A stretch of 64,000 bases of DNA, from contig NZ_CP042910.1 of the NCBI RefSeq assembly GCF_008298035.1, positions 558,001 through 622,000 on the forward strand, given 5' to 3'. Both the position numbers and the translations under genes were made by a program. Source of the DNA: Gimesia maris (GTDB lineage: Bacteria > Planctomycetota > Planctomycetia > Planctomycetales > Planctomycetaceae). The notes under the pieces were generated by a model, which worked only from the letters and a program-made list of their open reading frames with translations, was not told where the DNA came from and did not search any database. Of the stretch, positions 19,110 through 28,081 are shown one piece after another (position 1 is the first letter of the stretch; each line of letters starts with the position of its first letter).

Positions 19110-19617
19110 GGAATACCCTTTGTCGTGTAATACGACGAAAACTGTATTCCTCATCAGCCACGGAGAAGGTGGACCTGCTACGCATTGAATGAATCAATGT
19201 CCTGGTGGAGTCGGCCCGTTGCCTGCGTAGATACTGGAACAGTCCAGTGCAGGCAGGTCTCGTTAAATGATTTGTGCAGCGGGGGAATAAATCCCTGTGA
19301 ACACAATCCAAGAGAGGTTTCGTGATGCGACTGCTGAGTCGAATCATTTCCTGGGTGAAGTTGCGAAAGGTCAAGGTCAGATCATTATCCGACTGCTCAC
19401 TGACGGCAGTTCTTGTATTCGATTCGGGCAGGCAGCATTTTTGCATGAATTGCCCGTCGGATATCAATAACTGGTGCGGCGGTGAGAACAGAGCCGTGAT
19501 CTGGTTGGACTTTTGCTGGTTCTGAAACTGTGTTGCGAAAGCTGCAGCATAACCCTTTAAGGCGGCAAGTGCCGTCTTTTGAATGATTTCCCGGGGGTAG
19601 TCTGGTGGTTTGCTCAT
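19087..19617 (-). CDS. Doubtful 176-residue open frame overlapping the rng start
   Basis: An open frame on the same strand as rng that overlaps the first codons of rng in another frame. The first 50 residues (PREIIQKTALAALKGYAAAFATQF) read like a helical protein, but the rest is rich in Arg, Ser and Thr without domain character, and the middle lies over the inverted repeats proposed as the rng leader. No family is recognised and no strong ribosome binding site is visible. I regard it as more likely leader sequence than a gene. Confidence 0.2.
   Translation of the reverse strand: MSKPPDYPREIIQKTALAALKGYAAAFATQFQNQQKSNQITALFSPPHQLLISDGQFMQKCCLPESNTRTAVSEQSDNDLTLTFRNFTQEMIRLSSRITKPLLDCVHRDLFPRCTNHLTRPACTGLFQYLRRQRADSTRTLIHSMRSRSTFSVADEEYSFRRITRQRVFHEKGNAG
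19178..19254 (-). promoter_or_regulatory. Hairpin-rich leader upstream of rng
   Basis: Several nested inverted repeats lie 70-145 bases before the rng start. The strongest pairs GCCTGC (19221-19226) with GCAGGC (19249-19254) around an inner perfect ACTGGA/TCCAGT stem (19233-19248, 4-base loop), leaving a 6-base bulge on one side. A second is CATTGA/TCAATG (19183-19199), and CTACGCA (19178-19184) can also pair with TGCGTAG (19224-19230), which would compete with the first stem. E. coli rne is autoregulated through hairpins in its leader; a similar role here is inference. Confidence 0.45.
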
Positions 19618-19984
19618 GCTGTCATTGAAAACAGAAACAGGACGCAGGAAATTTCCTCAGACTGACCAAATAGATCAGGTTTGATAATGGGAGATTCCAA
19701 TATTGTTCTTTGTTCTGTTCACGCGATTAAGTTTCAGGGTCAGGAAATGATGTTGAAATACATTTCGTCTGGATGAAATTTGTTTGTACGCAATCCACTC
19801 ACCACCGAGGTGAGCTGGATGGCCGCTGGCTGATTGGTTGAATATCAGTTTCAGTCGGCGGCAAGTTGTAAACGTATAAATGGGGGTGATAGATTCCAGC
19901 GATCAGGCAGGTCTCTATCAGAAATCTATTGCTTACTGACAGGCTGACGTGATGAGAGAACCAGCTGTTTTCGACACATGGCGG
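19618..19984. other. Intergenic region, no gene seen
   Basis: Lies between the ptsI stop and the region upstream of rng. No open frame with protein-like composition, no tRNA-like fold and no obvious terminator for ptsI was seen. The rng promoter may lie in its left part. Confidence 0.4.
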
Positions 19985-21748
19985 TCACAGTGGCAATTCT
20001 TCATCAAACAGGTCAGGGCAGATTTTGTACAGTTCTCCTCTTAAATAACTTTCTACATCCCGGGCTACGTCGATGGTCATAGCGTGTGCCGCTATTTCCT
20101 CTGCCCGGGAGATTGTCAGGTGTCTGATTACCTCTTTTACTTCCGGAATCGCCAGTGGCGTGGCACTGATCTGCCTGATTCCCAAGCCTGCGAGCAGGGG
20201 AATCGATTTCAGATCAGAACTCATCTGTCCGCAGACGGTCACCGGTATGTTTTTATTGTTTGCAGCCTCCACAACCATTTTGATCAGCCTTAAAATCGAA
20301 GGATCTGATGAGTTGTAGAGTGCTGAGACCGCGGGGTCGGAGCGGTCTACTGCTAGAGTATACTGAATTAAGTCGTTTGTCCCAATGGAAAAAAAGTCAA
20401 CTTCTTCCGCAAACTCTTCTGCCAGCAGGGCGGCAGCAGGCACTTCCACCATCATCCCAATGGGGATATTGGGGTTAAATTCGACTCCCCGCTCTTCGAG
20501 GTCCTCCAGTACGTCCCCGACGATCATTTTGGCCTGTCGCCATTCCAGCAGGGTGGAAATCAGGGGAAACATGATCCGGACGTCACCATGGACGGCAGCT
20601 CGAAAAATGGCCCGGAGCTGAGTTTTGAAGAGTGGTAAATCGCGCAGGCTCAATCGTACACTTCTCAGGCCCAGGGCAGGATTCATTCCTTCTTTCGCCA
20701 GATGCCGATATCCCCTGGGAATCTTATCGGCTCCGAGGTCGAGTGTCCTGATGACAATGGGCCGATTCTGGGCAGCCTGCACGACTTTGCAATAAGCATC
20801 GTAGTGGACTTCCTCGGTGGGTTCGGTATTGGATTGCAGGTAGAGAAACTCTGTTCGATACAGGCCAATTCCATCGGCGCCCCGTTCGGCACAGTGTTCG
20901 ACTTCATTGGGAAACTCAATATTTCCCATGACATGAATTCGAGTGCCATCTTTTGTTTCCGAGCGGATTTTTCGTCGGGATGCCAGGCGGGCGGCCATTG
21001 ATCGCTGTCGTTCGCCTGTGTCTTTGTACCTGGCAAGCGTTTCCTCGTCCGGATCAATGATGACTTCGCCATTGTTGCCGTCAACAATGACCATGTCACC
21101 ACCGGAAATGTCGGAAAGAAACTCTCCCAGGCCAACGACTGCCGGTATTTCCAGTGCTCCCGCCAGGATGGAAGTGTGGCTCGTGCGTCCACCGACTTCT
21201 GTGGCAAAGCCCAGAACAAACTCCTTCGCCAGTCCTGCCGTTTCGCTGGGAGTCAGATTGTTAGCCAGAACAATGATGGGGGTTGTGAGATTTGAAAGCT
21301 CTTCCCGTTTCTCTCCCAGCAGTTGTTTCAAGAGTCGTTTTTCGAGATCGATGATGTCGCTGGCACGCTCCGCCAGATAATTGTCACCCAGATGCTGAAC
21401 GAGCTTGGTGTATCGTCGGAATACCCGGCTGGAGGCATGCTCTGGTGAATAGCACTTTTCACGAATCAGGGTTTCGATCTCTTCCCGCAACCGGGGAGAG
21501 CTGACCATTTGTAAATGGGCAGCAAAGATGGCCCCGTATTGTTCGCCTAATTTATCGGAAGCGAGCCTCTCGTTTTCTGCGATTTCTTCACAGACCGCAT
21601 CAAGGGCTGATTTCAGGCGGGCGATTTCGGTATCGATGACATTGACGCTGACGAACTGACGTGGGATGCGAAAATCCTCCGCACCCAGAATGAGTGCGGG
21701 ACCGAAATTGACTCCCGGAGAAACAGCGATTCCACGTTTAACAAGCAT
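19985..21748 (-). CDS. ptsI: Phosphoenolpyruvate-protein phosphotransferase, enzyme I
   Basis: Takes phosphate from PEP and passes it to HPr. The swivelling phosphohistidine domain contains [21 protein letters not shown] with the active-site His191; the PEP-binding barrel contains [54 protein letters not shown] and the catalytic-cysteine segment [10 protein letters not shown]. Length (587) is normal. HPr lies 75 bases upstream and ptsN and a hibernation factor lie beyond it on the same strand. No EIIB/EIIC sugar permease is present, so the chain probably serves regulation. Confidence 0.95.
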   Translation of the reverse strand: MLVKRGIAVSPGVNFGPALILGAEDFRIPRQFVSVNVIDTEIARLKSALDAVCEEIAENERLASDKLGEQYGAIFAAHLQMVSSPRLREEIETLIREKCYSPEHASSRVFRRYTKLVQHLGDNYLAERASDIIDLEKRLLKQLLGEKREELSNLTTPIIVLANNLTPSETAGLAKEFVLGFATEVGGRTSHTSILAGALEIPAVVGLGEFLSDISGGDMVIVDGNNGEVIIDPDEETLARYKDTGERQRSMAARLASRRKIRSETKDGTRIHVMGNIEFPNEVEHCAERGADGIGLYRTEFLYLQSNTEPTEEVHYDAYCKVVQAAQNRPIVIRTLDLGADKIPRGYRHLAKEGMNPALGLRSVRLSLRDLPLFKTQLRAIFRAAVHGDVRIMFPLISTLLEWRQAKMIVGDVLEDLEERGVEFNPNIPIGMMVEVPAAALLAEEFAEEVDFFSIGTNDLIQYTLAVDRSDPAVSALYNSSDPSILRLIKMVVEAANNKNIPVTVCGQMSSDLKSIPLLAGLGIRQISATPLAIPEVKEVIRHLTISRAEEIAAHAMTIDVARDVESYLRGELYKICPDLFDEELPL

Positions 21749-21823
21749 TCAATCAGAGCCTAATTTGGCGCTTTCAACAGACAGGCAACTGGTGGAGTAC
21801 CACGCAGTCGAATAGTACGGGGG

Positions 21824-22126
21824 TTAATCTGGCAGATCAGACAATTCTTCGAATTTCTTGTATCCAGACTCAAAAAACTGAACAATTTCTTCCATCAGTT
21901 TGCTGGCATCGTCGCCATTTGCTTCCAGGACAAGTTGGGTTTCAGGCAGCGCTTGCAATCCAAGGAGGTCTATGACCTCCTTGGCATTTCCAGACTGATC
22001 CCCGTTCGAAATCTTAAAATCGCAAGTATAGTCACGGGCGATTCGTACTATTTCTGAAATAGGACGAAGGTGGAGCCCTTGTTTCATTTTGACAGTGACA
22101 ATCTGACGGCAAACAGATTCTTGCAT
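21824..22126 (-). CDS. ptsH: HPr-type phosphocarrier protein with Glu at the Ser46 position
   Basis: Relays phosphate from enzyme I to EIIA proteins. The active-site His19 is in KQGLHLRPISEI, and the fold continues to residue 100 with a slightly extended C-terminus. Counting 31 residues on, as in canonical HPr (His15 to Ser46), the regulatory serine falls at Glu50 (SGNAKEVIDLLGLQA instead of NAKS-I-). The site phosphorylated by HPr kinase is therefore absent and carries a negative charge. It lies between ptsN and ptsI in one direction, consistent with an operon. Confidence 0.93.
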   Translation of the reverse strand: MQESVCRQIVTVKMKQGLHLRPISEIVRIARDYTCDFKISNGDQSGNAKEVIDLLGLQALPETQLVLEANGDDASKLMEEIVQFFESGYKKFEELSDLPD

Positions 22127-22336
22127 GGCACTAACTGATAACTACTCAAGCAACCTGAAAACAAATTACTCGCATGGAGATAATGACCGCTGCTTTCAGT
22201 GAGATTTCGTAATTACCCCTTTCCACATAGTTCAATCAACCAGGAGCCACAGCGAAGCATGTGTTCTGAAAATCAGAAATATGGTCAACTTAGGCAGGAA
22301 TAGTCAGTCTTTTTCGAACAGGATCTCGCACTCACC

Positions 22337-22810
22337 TTAATCGAGTTGATTACTGTCAGCCTCATTCAGCAAATCTACAATGTCTTCTACGCTTTTGGAT
22401 TGACGTAAAAACTTACAGAAATTCTGGTTTCTCAGGTGGCGGGAAATGTTTTCTAATCCACGTAAGTGATCCCCCGGACGGTCCAGAGGCGAAATCAGCA
22501 GAAACAGAATGAAAACGTCTTCTCCATCCAGGCTGGCAAAATCAACACCATCAGAAGACAAAGCGATGGCAGCAGTCAGATTTTCTACTGAGGAGTGCTT
22601 GGTATGAGGAACCGCAACTCCGTTTCCAATTCCCGTTGATCCCAACTCTTCACGTTTGAGAATTGCTGAGACGATGCCTTCCTCGTCATCTGCTGAAATG
22701 CTGCCTGCATTCTTCAAGCCGGCAACCATTGTACGGATCGCTTCTTCTTTCGTTGTGACATTCAATTCCGGAATGATCGCGTCCGAAACCACGAAGTCTG
22801 TTAACTTCAT
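22337..22810 (-). CDS. ptsN: PTS EIIA component of the nitrogen-regulatory (PtsN) type
   Basis: A 157-residue EIIA-Ntr/fructose-type domain, probably the terminal acceptor of the enzyme I-HPr relay in this locus. The phospho-accepting histidine is His69 in [14 protein letters not shown], preceded by the typical KREELGSTG helix and followed by [28 protein letters not shown], where sugar-specific proteins read similarly. No EIIB or EIIC is fused or adjacent, which favours a regulatory role such as control of transport or nitrogen metabolism. rpoN, often nearby in proteobacteria, is not in the window. Confidence 0.9.
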   Translation of the reverse strand: MKLTDFVVSDAIIPELNVTTKEEAIRTMVAGLKNAGSISADDEEGIVSAILKREELGSTGIGNGVAVPHTKHSSVENLTAAIALSSDGVDFASLDGEDVFILFLLISPLDRPGDHLRGLENISRHLRNQNFCKFLRQSKSVEDIVDLLNEADSNQLD

Positions 22811-22998
22811 GTATTTTTTCCTTCTAACTAACTACATCTGCAAAAAATCAGTGTTTGCGGTCGAGACGCAAAACTAATGTTGTGAACTATGACGCCCGGT
22901 ACTGATTTGAATTCAATCTATCCACCGCGGGTCACACTATAAGTATTGTAAGCGAGTTTTCTTCAACACTCAGCAAAAAACAGGCTGAGGTTTAGAAA

Positions 22999-23373
22999 TT
23001 ATTCAGTTTCAGTTTCGGTATCCGATTCTGCTTCCGCTTCCGCCAGGCTGTTTTCCGCAATCTCATTCAAGGGGAGATCGCGGCGATGATCCTGAATCTT
23101 TTGTTTATACTTTTTAATCTGTTGCTCCATCTTGCTCAGGGCTGAATGGAAGTTTGATTTTACTTCGTCACCCTCTGCGTGGGCTACAAAATTATGTTTA
23201 TGTTCTGCGTCAACGAGGATCTCGACCCGGTTTTGGTTTTGTCCCTGGTCGATCGTGATCTGAATTGCTGTTACCCGCTCAAAGTACGTCAGTAACTTCT
23301 CAGATTTTTCAGTAATATAATCACGGAGACTATCTGAAACGCTACCATGCCGACAAGTAATCGCAACTTGCAC
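22999..23373 (-). CDS. hpf: Ribosome hibernation-promoting factor, HPF/YfiA family
   Basis: Binds the 30S subunit in slow growth and inactivates ribosomes. I place the start at a GTG at 23373 (read Met-QVAITCRHGSVSDSLRDYI) because AGGAGAA lies about seven bases upstream and the family fold begins here; the frame is open to an ATG at 23442, but those 23 residues (including TTWVVFF) do not belong to the family. The rest shows RVTAIQITIDQGQNQNRVEILVDA and SALSKMEQQIKKYKQKIQDH, then a short acidic tail. At 124 residues it is a short-form HPF lacking the dimerisation domain. It heads the ptsN-ptsH-ptsI run. Confidence 0.88.
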   Translation of the reverse strand: MQVAITCRHGSVSDSLRDYITEKSEKLLTYFERVTAIQITIDQGQNQNRVEILVDAEHKHNFVAHAEGDEVKSNFHSALSKMEQQIKKYKQKIQDHRRDLPLNEIAENSLAEAEAESDTETETE

Positions 23374-23873
23374 TGACTGTTCTCCTGTAAAAAAAACTAC
23401 CCACGTTGTATATACATGTGTGAGTTGATCTGGGTCTGCCAATTGATGATGCTAACAGATTCTAGCTGGCCGGGTCCAGATATACCAGTCACTAATTCTT
23501 AAGCTTGGACTTCAAATATCAGGACCTTTTCCACTTATGAGGGATCAGATATGATTTTATAAGTGACGAATGAGGAGTCGTATGTTTAGTTATGAGCTTG
23601 CTGGAGCGGGACAGCTGGCTTTTCAAACCGGATCGACGCTGTGATGTCGGGACAGATTTCAGCATTATCGGCTCCGATTGTCTCACATCCTGCTAATAAA
23701 CAGTATTTGAACCGGCTGACAGCTGAGATGTGTTTACTGGTTCGTTTTCCTGAGAGTGCTGCGTTATAATATAGTATAGGTATTCCGGTTATCATCTGGT
23801 GTTCGGTTCACAGCATATATTGAAACCAGTTCTGGTAAAATGTCTGTTTAATTGAGAGGTAAATTAGTAGCCT
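23374..23873. other. Divergent intergenic region
   Basis: About 500 bases between the hpf start on the minus strand and the FmdB-like gene on the plus strand. It must hold both promoters. A 69-codon frame at 23586-23795 on the minus strand has no recognisable features. GAGAGGTAAA ahead of 23874 supplies a ribosome binding site for the plus-strand gene. Confidence 0.4.
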
Positions 23874-24170
23874 ATGCCTACTTATGTTTATGAAGTAGTT
23901 CTCCCGGATGGTACCGCAGGAGAACGGTTTGAAGTGATACAGCGAATGAGTGATCCCATTTTGACGACTCATCCGGAGACGGGAGAACCTGTCCGTAAAG
24001 TGATTACGGCTGCCTATTTTTCAGGTAAGTGGTCGGACGCTGAAGCGAAACGCACAATCAACGATGACAAGCGACTGGGGGAACTCGGGTTTACCAAATA
24101 TGTGAAATCATCCAAAGGCACTTATGAAAAAAGAGCCGGTGATGGCCCGGATCTCATTTCTGCAGATTGA
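23874..24170 (+). CDS. FmdB-like small protein without zinc-ribbon cysteines
   Basis: A 98-residue protein whose first half follows the FmdB/CxxC-CxxC regulatory ribbon template closely: MPTYVYEV, then GERFEVIQRMSDPILTTHPETGEPVRKVITAAYFSGK. In the family the four cysteines lie between the MPTYEYRC start and the P-x-C-P region; here there is no cysteine in the whole protein, and the positions are taken by Val, Leu, Thr and His. The second half is a basic tail. It probably keeps the fold without zinc. Function is unknown. The next gene follows at once and may be cotranscribed. Confidence 0.65.
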   Translation: MPTYVYEVVLPDGTAGERFEVIQRMSDPILTTHPETGEPVRKVITAAYFSGKWSDAEAKRTINDDKRLGELGFTKYVKSSKGTYEKRAGDGPDLISAD

Positions 24171-24247
24171 CCATCAGAAATCAAAAAAGCAGGGCAACGA
24201 TTTTCACCTTGCCGAGCGAAACAGTGAATGTGGAGGAGAAGGTTGTT

Positions 24248-25048
24248 ATGAAATCGGAAAATCTGTATTTCATTCTAGGCTTATTGATTAGCGCTGGCAT
24301 GATCTCTGCGGTTCAGGCGGAACCGCCATCTGTTGAAAAGTCTGAGTATACCAATACTCAATGCGAGGGAACTTATCCCCATCATCTGCAGGGACTCTGT
24401 GTTGATGGACAGGGAAATATTTTCTGGAGTTTTACAACGGAACTGGTCAAAACCAACGCTTCCGGAAAAGTTCTGGTAAAAATCCCCGTAGGAAATCATC
24501 ATGGCGATCTCTGTTATCACTCAGGAAAAGTATTCGTTGCCGTGAACTTCGGTGATTTTAATAATCCCGAGGGGAAAGCCGATTCCTGGGTTTATGTCTA
24601 TGATGCGGAAAAGCTGCTGTTGATTGCCAAACATCAGACTCCCGAGGTTACTTTTGGAGCAGGGGGAATTGCCTGCCATGCCGACAGGTTTCTCGTTGTG
24701 GGAGGCTTGCCCAAAGACGTCAACGAAAATTATCTCTATGAATACGATGCCAGTTTTAAACTCATCAAGAAGCATATCTTGAAAAGCGGTTATACGTTGA
24801 TGGGGATCCAGACGGCATGCTTTGCTGATAACAAATGGTGGTTTGGATGTTACGGTTCCAAATTACTGACAGCGGATGTTAATTTTAATTTTTCAGCTAA
24901 GTATGACCTGGACTGTGCACTGGGAATCGATCGGGTCAATGACAAGCTGCTGTTGATCGGTCGCAATACGAAGAATGGTAAGCAGTACCAGGGTCAGGCA
25001 CTGCTGGCAGTTCCTGATGCTGACAAGGGTTTCATTATCCGTAAATAA
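24248..25048 (+). CDS. Secreted beta-propeller-like protein, unknown function
   Basis: A 266-residue exported protein. I choose the ATG at 24248 because GGAGGAGAAGG lies just upstream and a clean signal peptide follows (YFILGLLISAGMISAVQA); the frame is open back to 24167, overlapping the previous stop. The mature part has repeated beta-strand blocks (HHLQGLCVDGQGNIFWSFTT, HHGDLCYHSGKVFVAVNFG, GGIACHADRFLVVGG, MGIQTACFADNKWWFGCYG, DCALGIDRVNDKLLLIGR) like NHL/YncE-type propellers, with five or so blades' worth of sequence. No catalytic residues are obvious. It ends tail-to-tail with the polysaccharide export gene. Confidence 0.65.
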   Translation: MKSENLYFILGLLISAGMISAVQAEPPSVEKSEYTNTQCEGTYPHHLQGLCVDGQGNIFWSFTTELVKTNASGKVLVKIPVGNHHGDLCYHSGKVFVAVNFGDFNNPEGKADSWVYVYDAEKLLLIAKHQTPEVTFGAGGIACHADRFLVVGGLPKDVNENYLYEYDASFKLIKKHILKSGYTLMGIQTACFADNKWWFGCYGSKLLTADVNFNFSAKYDLDCALGIDRVNDKLLLIGRNTKNGKQYQGQALLAVPDADKGFIIRK

Positions 25049-25095
25049 CCGGGAATAACAGAAACTCAATAGTAATGTCGCGGTCATGAAAACTA

Positions 25096-26571
25096 TCAGT
25101 TTCCACCACCTCCCTGGAGGTTGGAGGCTGCCAGCCCAAACAGAGCGCCTTCGAGCAGATGTCGTTCAATGAATGCACCGATGGCCTCTGATTTTGTGTA
25201 TTGCAGGATGACATAGTCGCCGGGCTGAATTAAAACCCGCTGACTGGGAGTTCTCACTGCTTCATAGAGATCTACTTTGATCGGCAGTTGTGTGCCATTA
25301 GGCAATTGTCTCAGGATGATGGCATTACTCGCGCTGATGGTGACATCCTGGTTTAAGGCGGAGGGGCCTCCGGCAGACTTGTTGTTTCCGCCATTTTGTG
25401 ATGCCTGGGCAATCGATACTGCGCCGAGGATATCCAGGTCGTAATCCCGGGGCAATGTATATTGCCCGCCACCCAGCAAGCCACCTGTGTAGAATATTTC
25501 CGTATCTCGCGATTCGATAAACACCACGTCGCCATCATGCAGAATAATTTCATCACGCGTGAGATGGACCTGTTCTCCAGGGCTCAGGCGAATGGGAATT
25601 TTAATGATTCCCGAGCGTTGCATTGTGGAGTCATTGATGATAGTTGGCGCCATGAAGTCGCCCGAATAAAAACTCCCGTCACTGGAATAGAGAGGCTGTC
25701 CGACTTCAAATTCCGGGTCTGCAGGAGTTGGTGAATAGTGTGGAATCGGAGTATAGGAATCAGATACCTGCTGAATATTCTGTTCTGAATCAGAGTTGTC
25801 TGATGTATGAGTGCCTGTCTGGATGGGTTGCGGACACAGTGGCTGATTCATCCCATGCGCCCCGCCTCGGATGATATAAATGGAATTTTCTGCGTCCAGC
25901 CCGGGCAGGCCACCTGTTTCCGCGAGGGCATGCAGTACGTCATTATTATATGCAGGGAGATTGATGACTCGCCCGGTACCTCGTTTCGACCTTCCTACGT
26001 TCAGGTTACCGACGGTTGTACCTACGATGTCGTTGGAGTTTTCCTGGCGGATGACAAGAACACGATAGGATCGAGGCTTTTGCAGGCTGATCAGAATACG
26101 GTCACGGCCTTCCCGCAGAATACTTTTTTCCGTGGTGTATTTGCGACGAATGGTTTCTTCCAGTTGTGTCAGTGTCAGCCCACGCGCGAAGACGGTTCCG
26201 ATGAGTGGTAGAGAAATCGTCCCGTCTTCACGTATCGGAATCGGGTAACCCAGTGAGGGGGCAACCTCTTGTGTCTGTGGAAAGTGGACGGGAGGTACAT
26301 CTTTAAACTGCCCCAGAACACCCTCGATATAGACGCCCAGAACGTCGCCTGAATCTAACAGATAATGCTTGGGGGCAGGTTGACGCAGCAGAGACAGATC
26401 GATGGTTTCTTTTCCTGACCGAACTTCCCCTTTGTATTCAGTAGGCAGATATTGAGCGGGAACCCCTTTTAAAGGATGGAATGCAGCGCAACCATTCCAC
26501 ATCACGGTCAGACAGAGCACACAATAAATGTGCCACTTGAATGCGTACATTGGATTTCGATATGTTTGCAT
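25096..26571 (-). CDS. Polysaccharide export outer-membrane lipoprotein, Wza-like
   Basis: Probably forms an outer-membrane channel for exopolysaccharide. The start at 26571 (MQTYRNPMYAFKW) places a lipoprotein signal with lipobox WNGC correctly and avoids overlap with the upstream gene; the frame is open to 26724. The polysaccharide biosynthesis/export domain spans HYLLDSGDVLGVYIEGVLG through REDGTISLPLIGTVFARGLTLTQLEETI, followed by SLBB-like sequence (YRVLVIRQEN, VLHALAETGGLPGLDAENSIYIIRGG) and a further one near YTLPRDYDLDILGAVSIA. A linker rich in Ser/Pro/Thr interrupts the middle. The neighbouring lipoprotein lies just upstream. No glycosyltransferases are adjacent. Confidence 0.85.
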   Translation of the reverse strand: MQTYRNPMYAFKWHIYCVLCLTVMWNGCAAFHPLKGVPAQYLPTEYKGEVRSGKETIDLSLLRQPAPKHYLLDSGDVLGVYIEGVLGQFKDVPPVHFPQTQEVAPSLGYPIPIREDGTISLPLIGTVFARGLTLTQLEETIRRKYTTEKSILREGRDRILISLQKPRSYRVLVIRQENSNDIVGTTVGNLNVGRSKRGTGRVINLPAYNNDVLHALAETGGLPGLDAENSIYIIRGGAHGMNQPLCPQPIQTGTHTSDNSDSEQNIQQVSDSYTPIPHYSPTPADPEFEVGQPLYSSDGSFYSGDFMAPTIINDSTMQRSGIIKIPIRLSPGEQVHLTRDEIILHDGDVVFIESRDTEIFYTGGLLGGGQYTLPRDYDLDILGAVSIAQASQNGGNNKSAGGPSALNQDVTISASNAIILRQLPNGTQLPIKVDLYEAVRTPSQRVLIQPGDYVILQYTKSEAIGAFIERHLLEGALFGLAASNLQGGGGN

Positions 26572-26689
26572 CCTGCTCGAACCTTTTAATTCGACTACTG
26601 CTTGTCTTAATTCAAACGACATTCTGTCGGCCATGTCCTTGCTCAGATTCCTGTGAAACCAGATTCGAATTTCCCTGGAGAATCGTGTT

Positions 26690-27832
26690 TCATCTTCTGT
26701 CTCGATAGTCTGGGAGTGTTTCAATGGTCGAAAAACGGTTTGTATTCGAGTGATTAATTTGTTCTATCTGACGAGTATCTCGAGCTGTTGCGGAAGTTGG
26801 TGCATCGGGTAATGGCGTATAAGGATATGACTGTAATGTATAAGGGCTCGGAGGCGGATCGTCATTGATGTATGGTGGTAATGCAGGCTGCGGGGGAGCA
26901 GCGGTTTCCGGTCGAACAGTCGGCTGCTCAATCACAGCAGGAGGCTTGGGAGCTGTGACAGGGGGTTGCTGATGCAGTTCTGTTTGCGGGAGTACTGGTT
27001 TAACGGGTGGTGGAGTATATCCTGGAAGAGCCGGCGGAGGTGGCAAAGTCTGATGGTGCTGTGGCAGACTCTGTTGTGATTGTCCGGGTTGATTCACCGT
27101 TGGCTTCGGTAATTTGAGTTCCTGGGGTTCCGGCCGTGGAGGTGGGTTTATGATTGCAGCCGGAGGCGCGGTCTGTGGTTCTGAATGAACTTCCCCCTGT
27201 GGCTCAGAGGGATAGGCAGATCCGGTATCCCAGTGCTCAATCGCTGGTTGATTCCACCCGCTTAAAGAATAGGGAGTGGCAATTTCATCATACTCATACC
27301 GTCCCCCTGCCAGGGCATGCTCTGCACCCAGTTTATAACCGGTAAACCACTCCTGGATTTCCAGGTATCCTTCGGGAGTCCGGTAGTGAGCGGCCCAGTA
27401 CTCCTCAGGTGGCACGGGAGGAACTTCTCCAGATTCACCCAGTGCGATATCAATATATGCCTGTTGATAACCTTTACGGAATGCCTTCGAAGGTTTCTCT
27501 TTACAGTTACAGGAAATTGTTTTGAGGGATTCGCGAGCGCATTTTTTTGCCGCGTGTTTGACGACAATTTTGTCGAGGTCAGCCTGGTAGCCATCCAGTG
27601 AATGGTAAGGGTGGGGAGAACATTTATCTTTGTGGAAGAAAAAGCATTTTTTAACCCGATTATATGCGGGGGAACAGATTCCGTATTCTTCTTCACAGTC
27701 CGTATGCGCGCAGCCGGTTAAACCGGATAGAATCAAAAGCAGAAACGTGAAGCATACGTTCCGGAATTCGATTCGGAAGGCTGCAGGGAAATAATGTGTG
27801 ATAAATGTTTTTAAAGCCACCAGGGAGACCAC
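26690..27832 (-). CDS. Cysteine- and proline-rich lipoprotein, unknown function
   Basis: A 380-residue lipoprotein (hydrophobic CFTFLLLILSGLTGC, lipidated cysteine near residue 41). The next 70 residues hold several cysteines (CEEEYGICSPAYNRVKKCFFFHKDKC, then ISCNCKE). Residues about 115-190 look folded (AFRKGYQQAYIDIALG, YWAAHYRTPEGYLEIQEWFTGYKLGAEHAL), and residues 200-370 are a Pro/Gln-rich stretch that could span the periplasm. It precedes the Wza-like gene with a gap of 118 bases to that gene's preferred start. I infer an accessory envelope role in export; no family is recognised. Confidence 0.65.
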   Translation of the reverse strand: MVSLVALKTFITHYFPAAFRIEFRNVCFTFLLLILSGLTGCAHTDCEEEYGICSPAYNRVKKCFFFHKDKCSPHPYHSLDGYQADLDKIVVKHAAKKCARESLKTISCNCKEKPSKAFRKGYQQAYIDIALGESGEVPPVPPEEYWAAHYRTPEGYLEIQEWFTGYKLGAEHALAGGRYEYDEIATPYSLSGWNQPAIEHWDTGSAYPSEPQGEVHSEPQTAPPAAIINPPPRPEPQELKLPKPTVNQPGQSQQSLPQHHQTLPPPPALPGYTPPPVKPVLPQTELHQQPPVTAPKPPAVIEQPTVRPETAAPPQPALPPYINDDPPPSPYTLQSYPYTPLPDAPTSATARDTRQIEQINHSNTNRFSTIETLPDYRDRR

Positions 27833-28081
27833 CGTGCGCAGTTTATGTGTTAATCGATACGCATGGTTTATCGGATTCGTGCTATTCCGTTGTGTACGGT
27901 TTTTCGTATCTTGCGGATTATCCGGGGGCGTAAGACAGATACAATCGTTGGATGTTCAAGGATCGGCAGAGTTGCCGTATTCCGGAGGGTCTGCGTATTT
28001 TTCCTGTCTTTGCGCCAAGGGTTAGACTGGGGTGAAGGTCTGATGCCGATCGGCAGGTTCTGCCGTTCAAAAGTGCCAGAA

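Noticed and set aside
17979-19130. Long plus-strand open frame of 383 codons
   Set aside because: It lies antisense over nearly all of the rng gene, whose protein has clear catalytic motifs; the plus-strand translation has no domain character.
23586-23795. Small minus-strand open frame upstream of hpf
   Set aside because: No ribosome binding site, no family and arbitrary composition; more likely part of the divergent promoter region.
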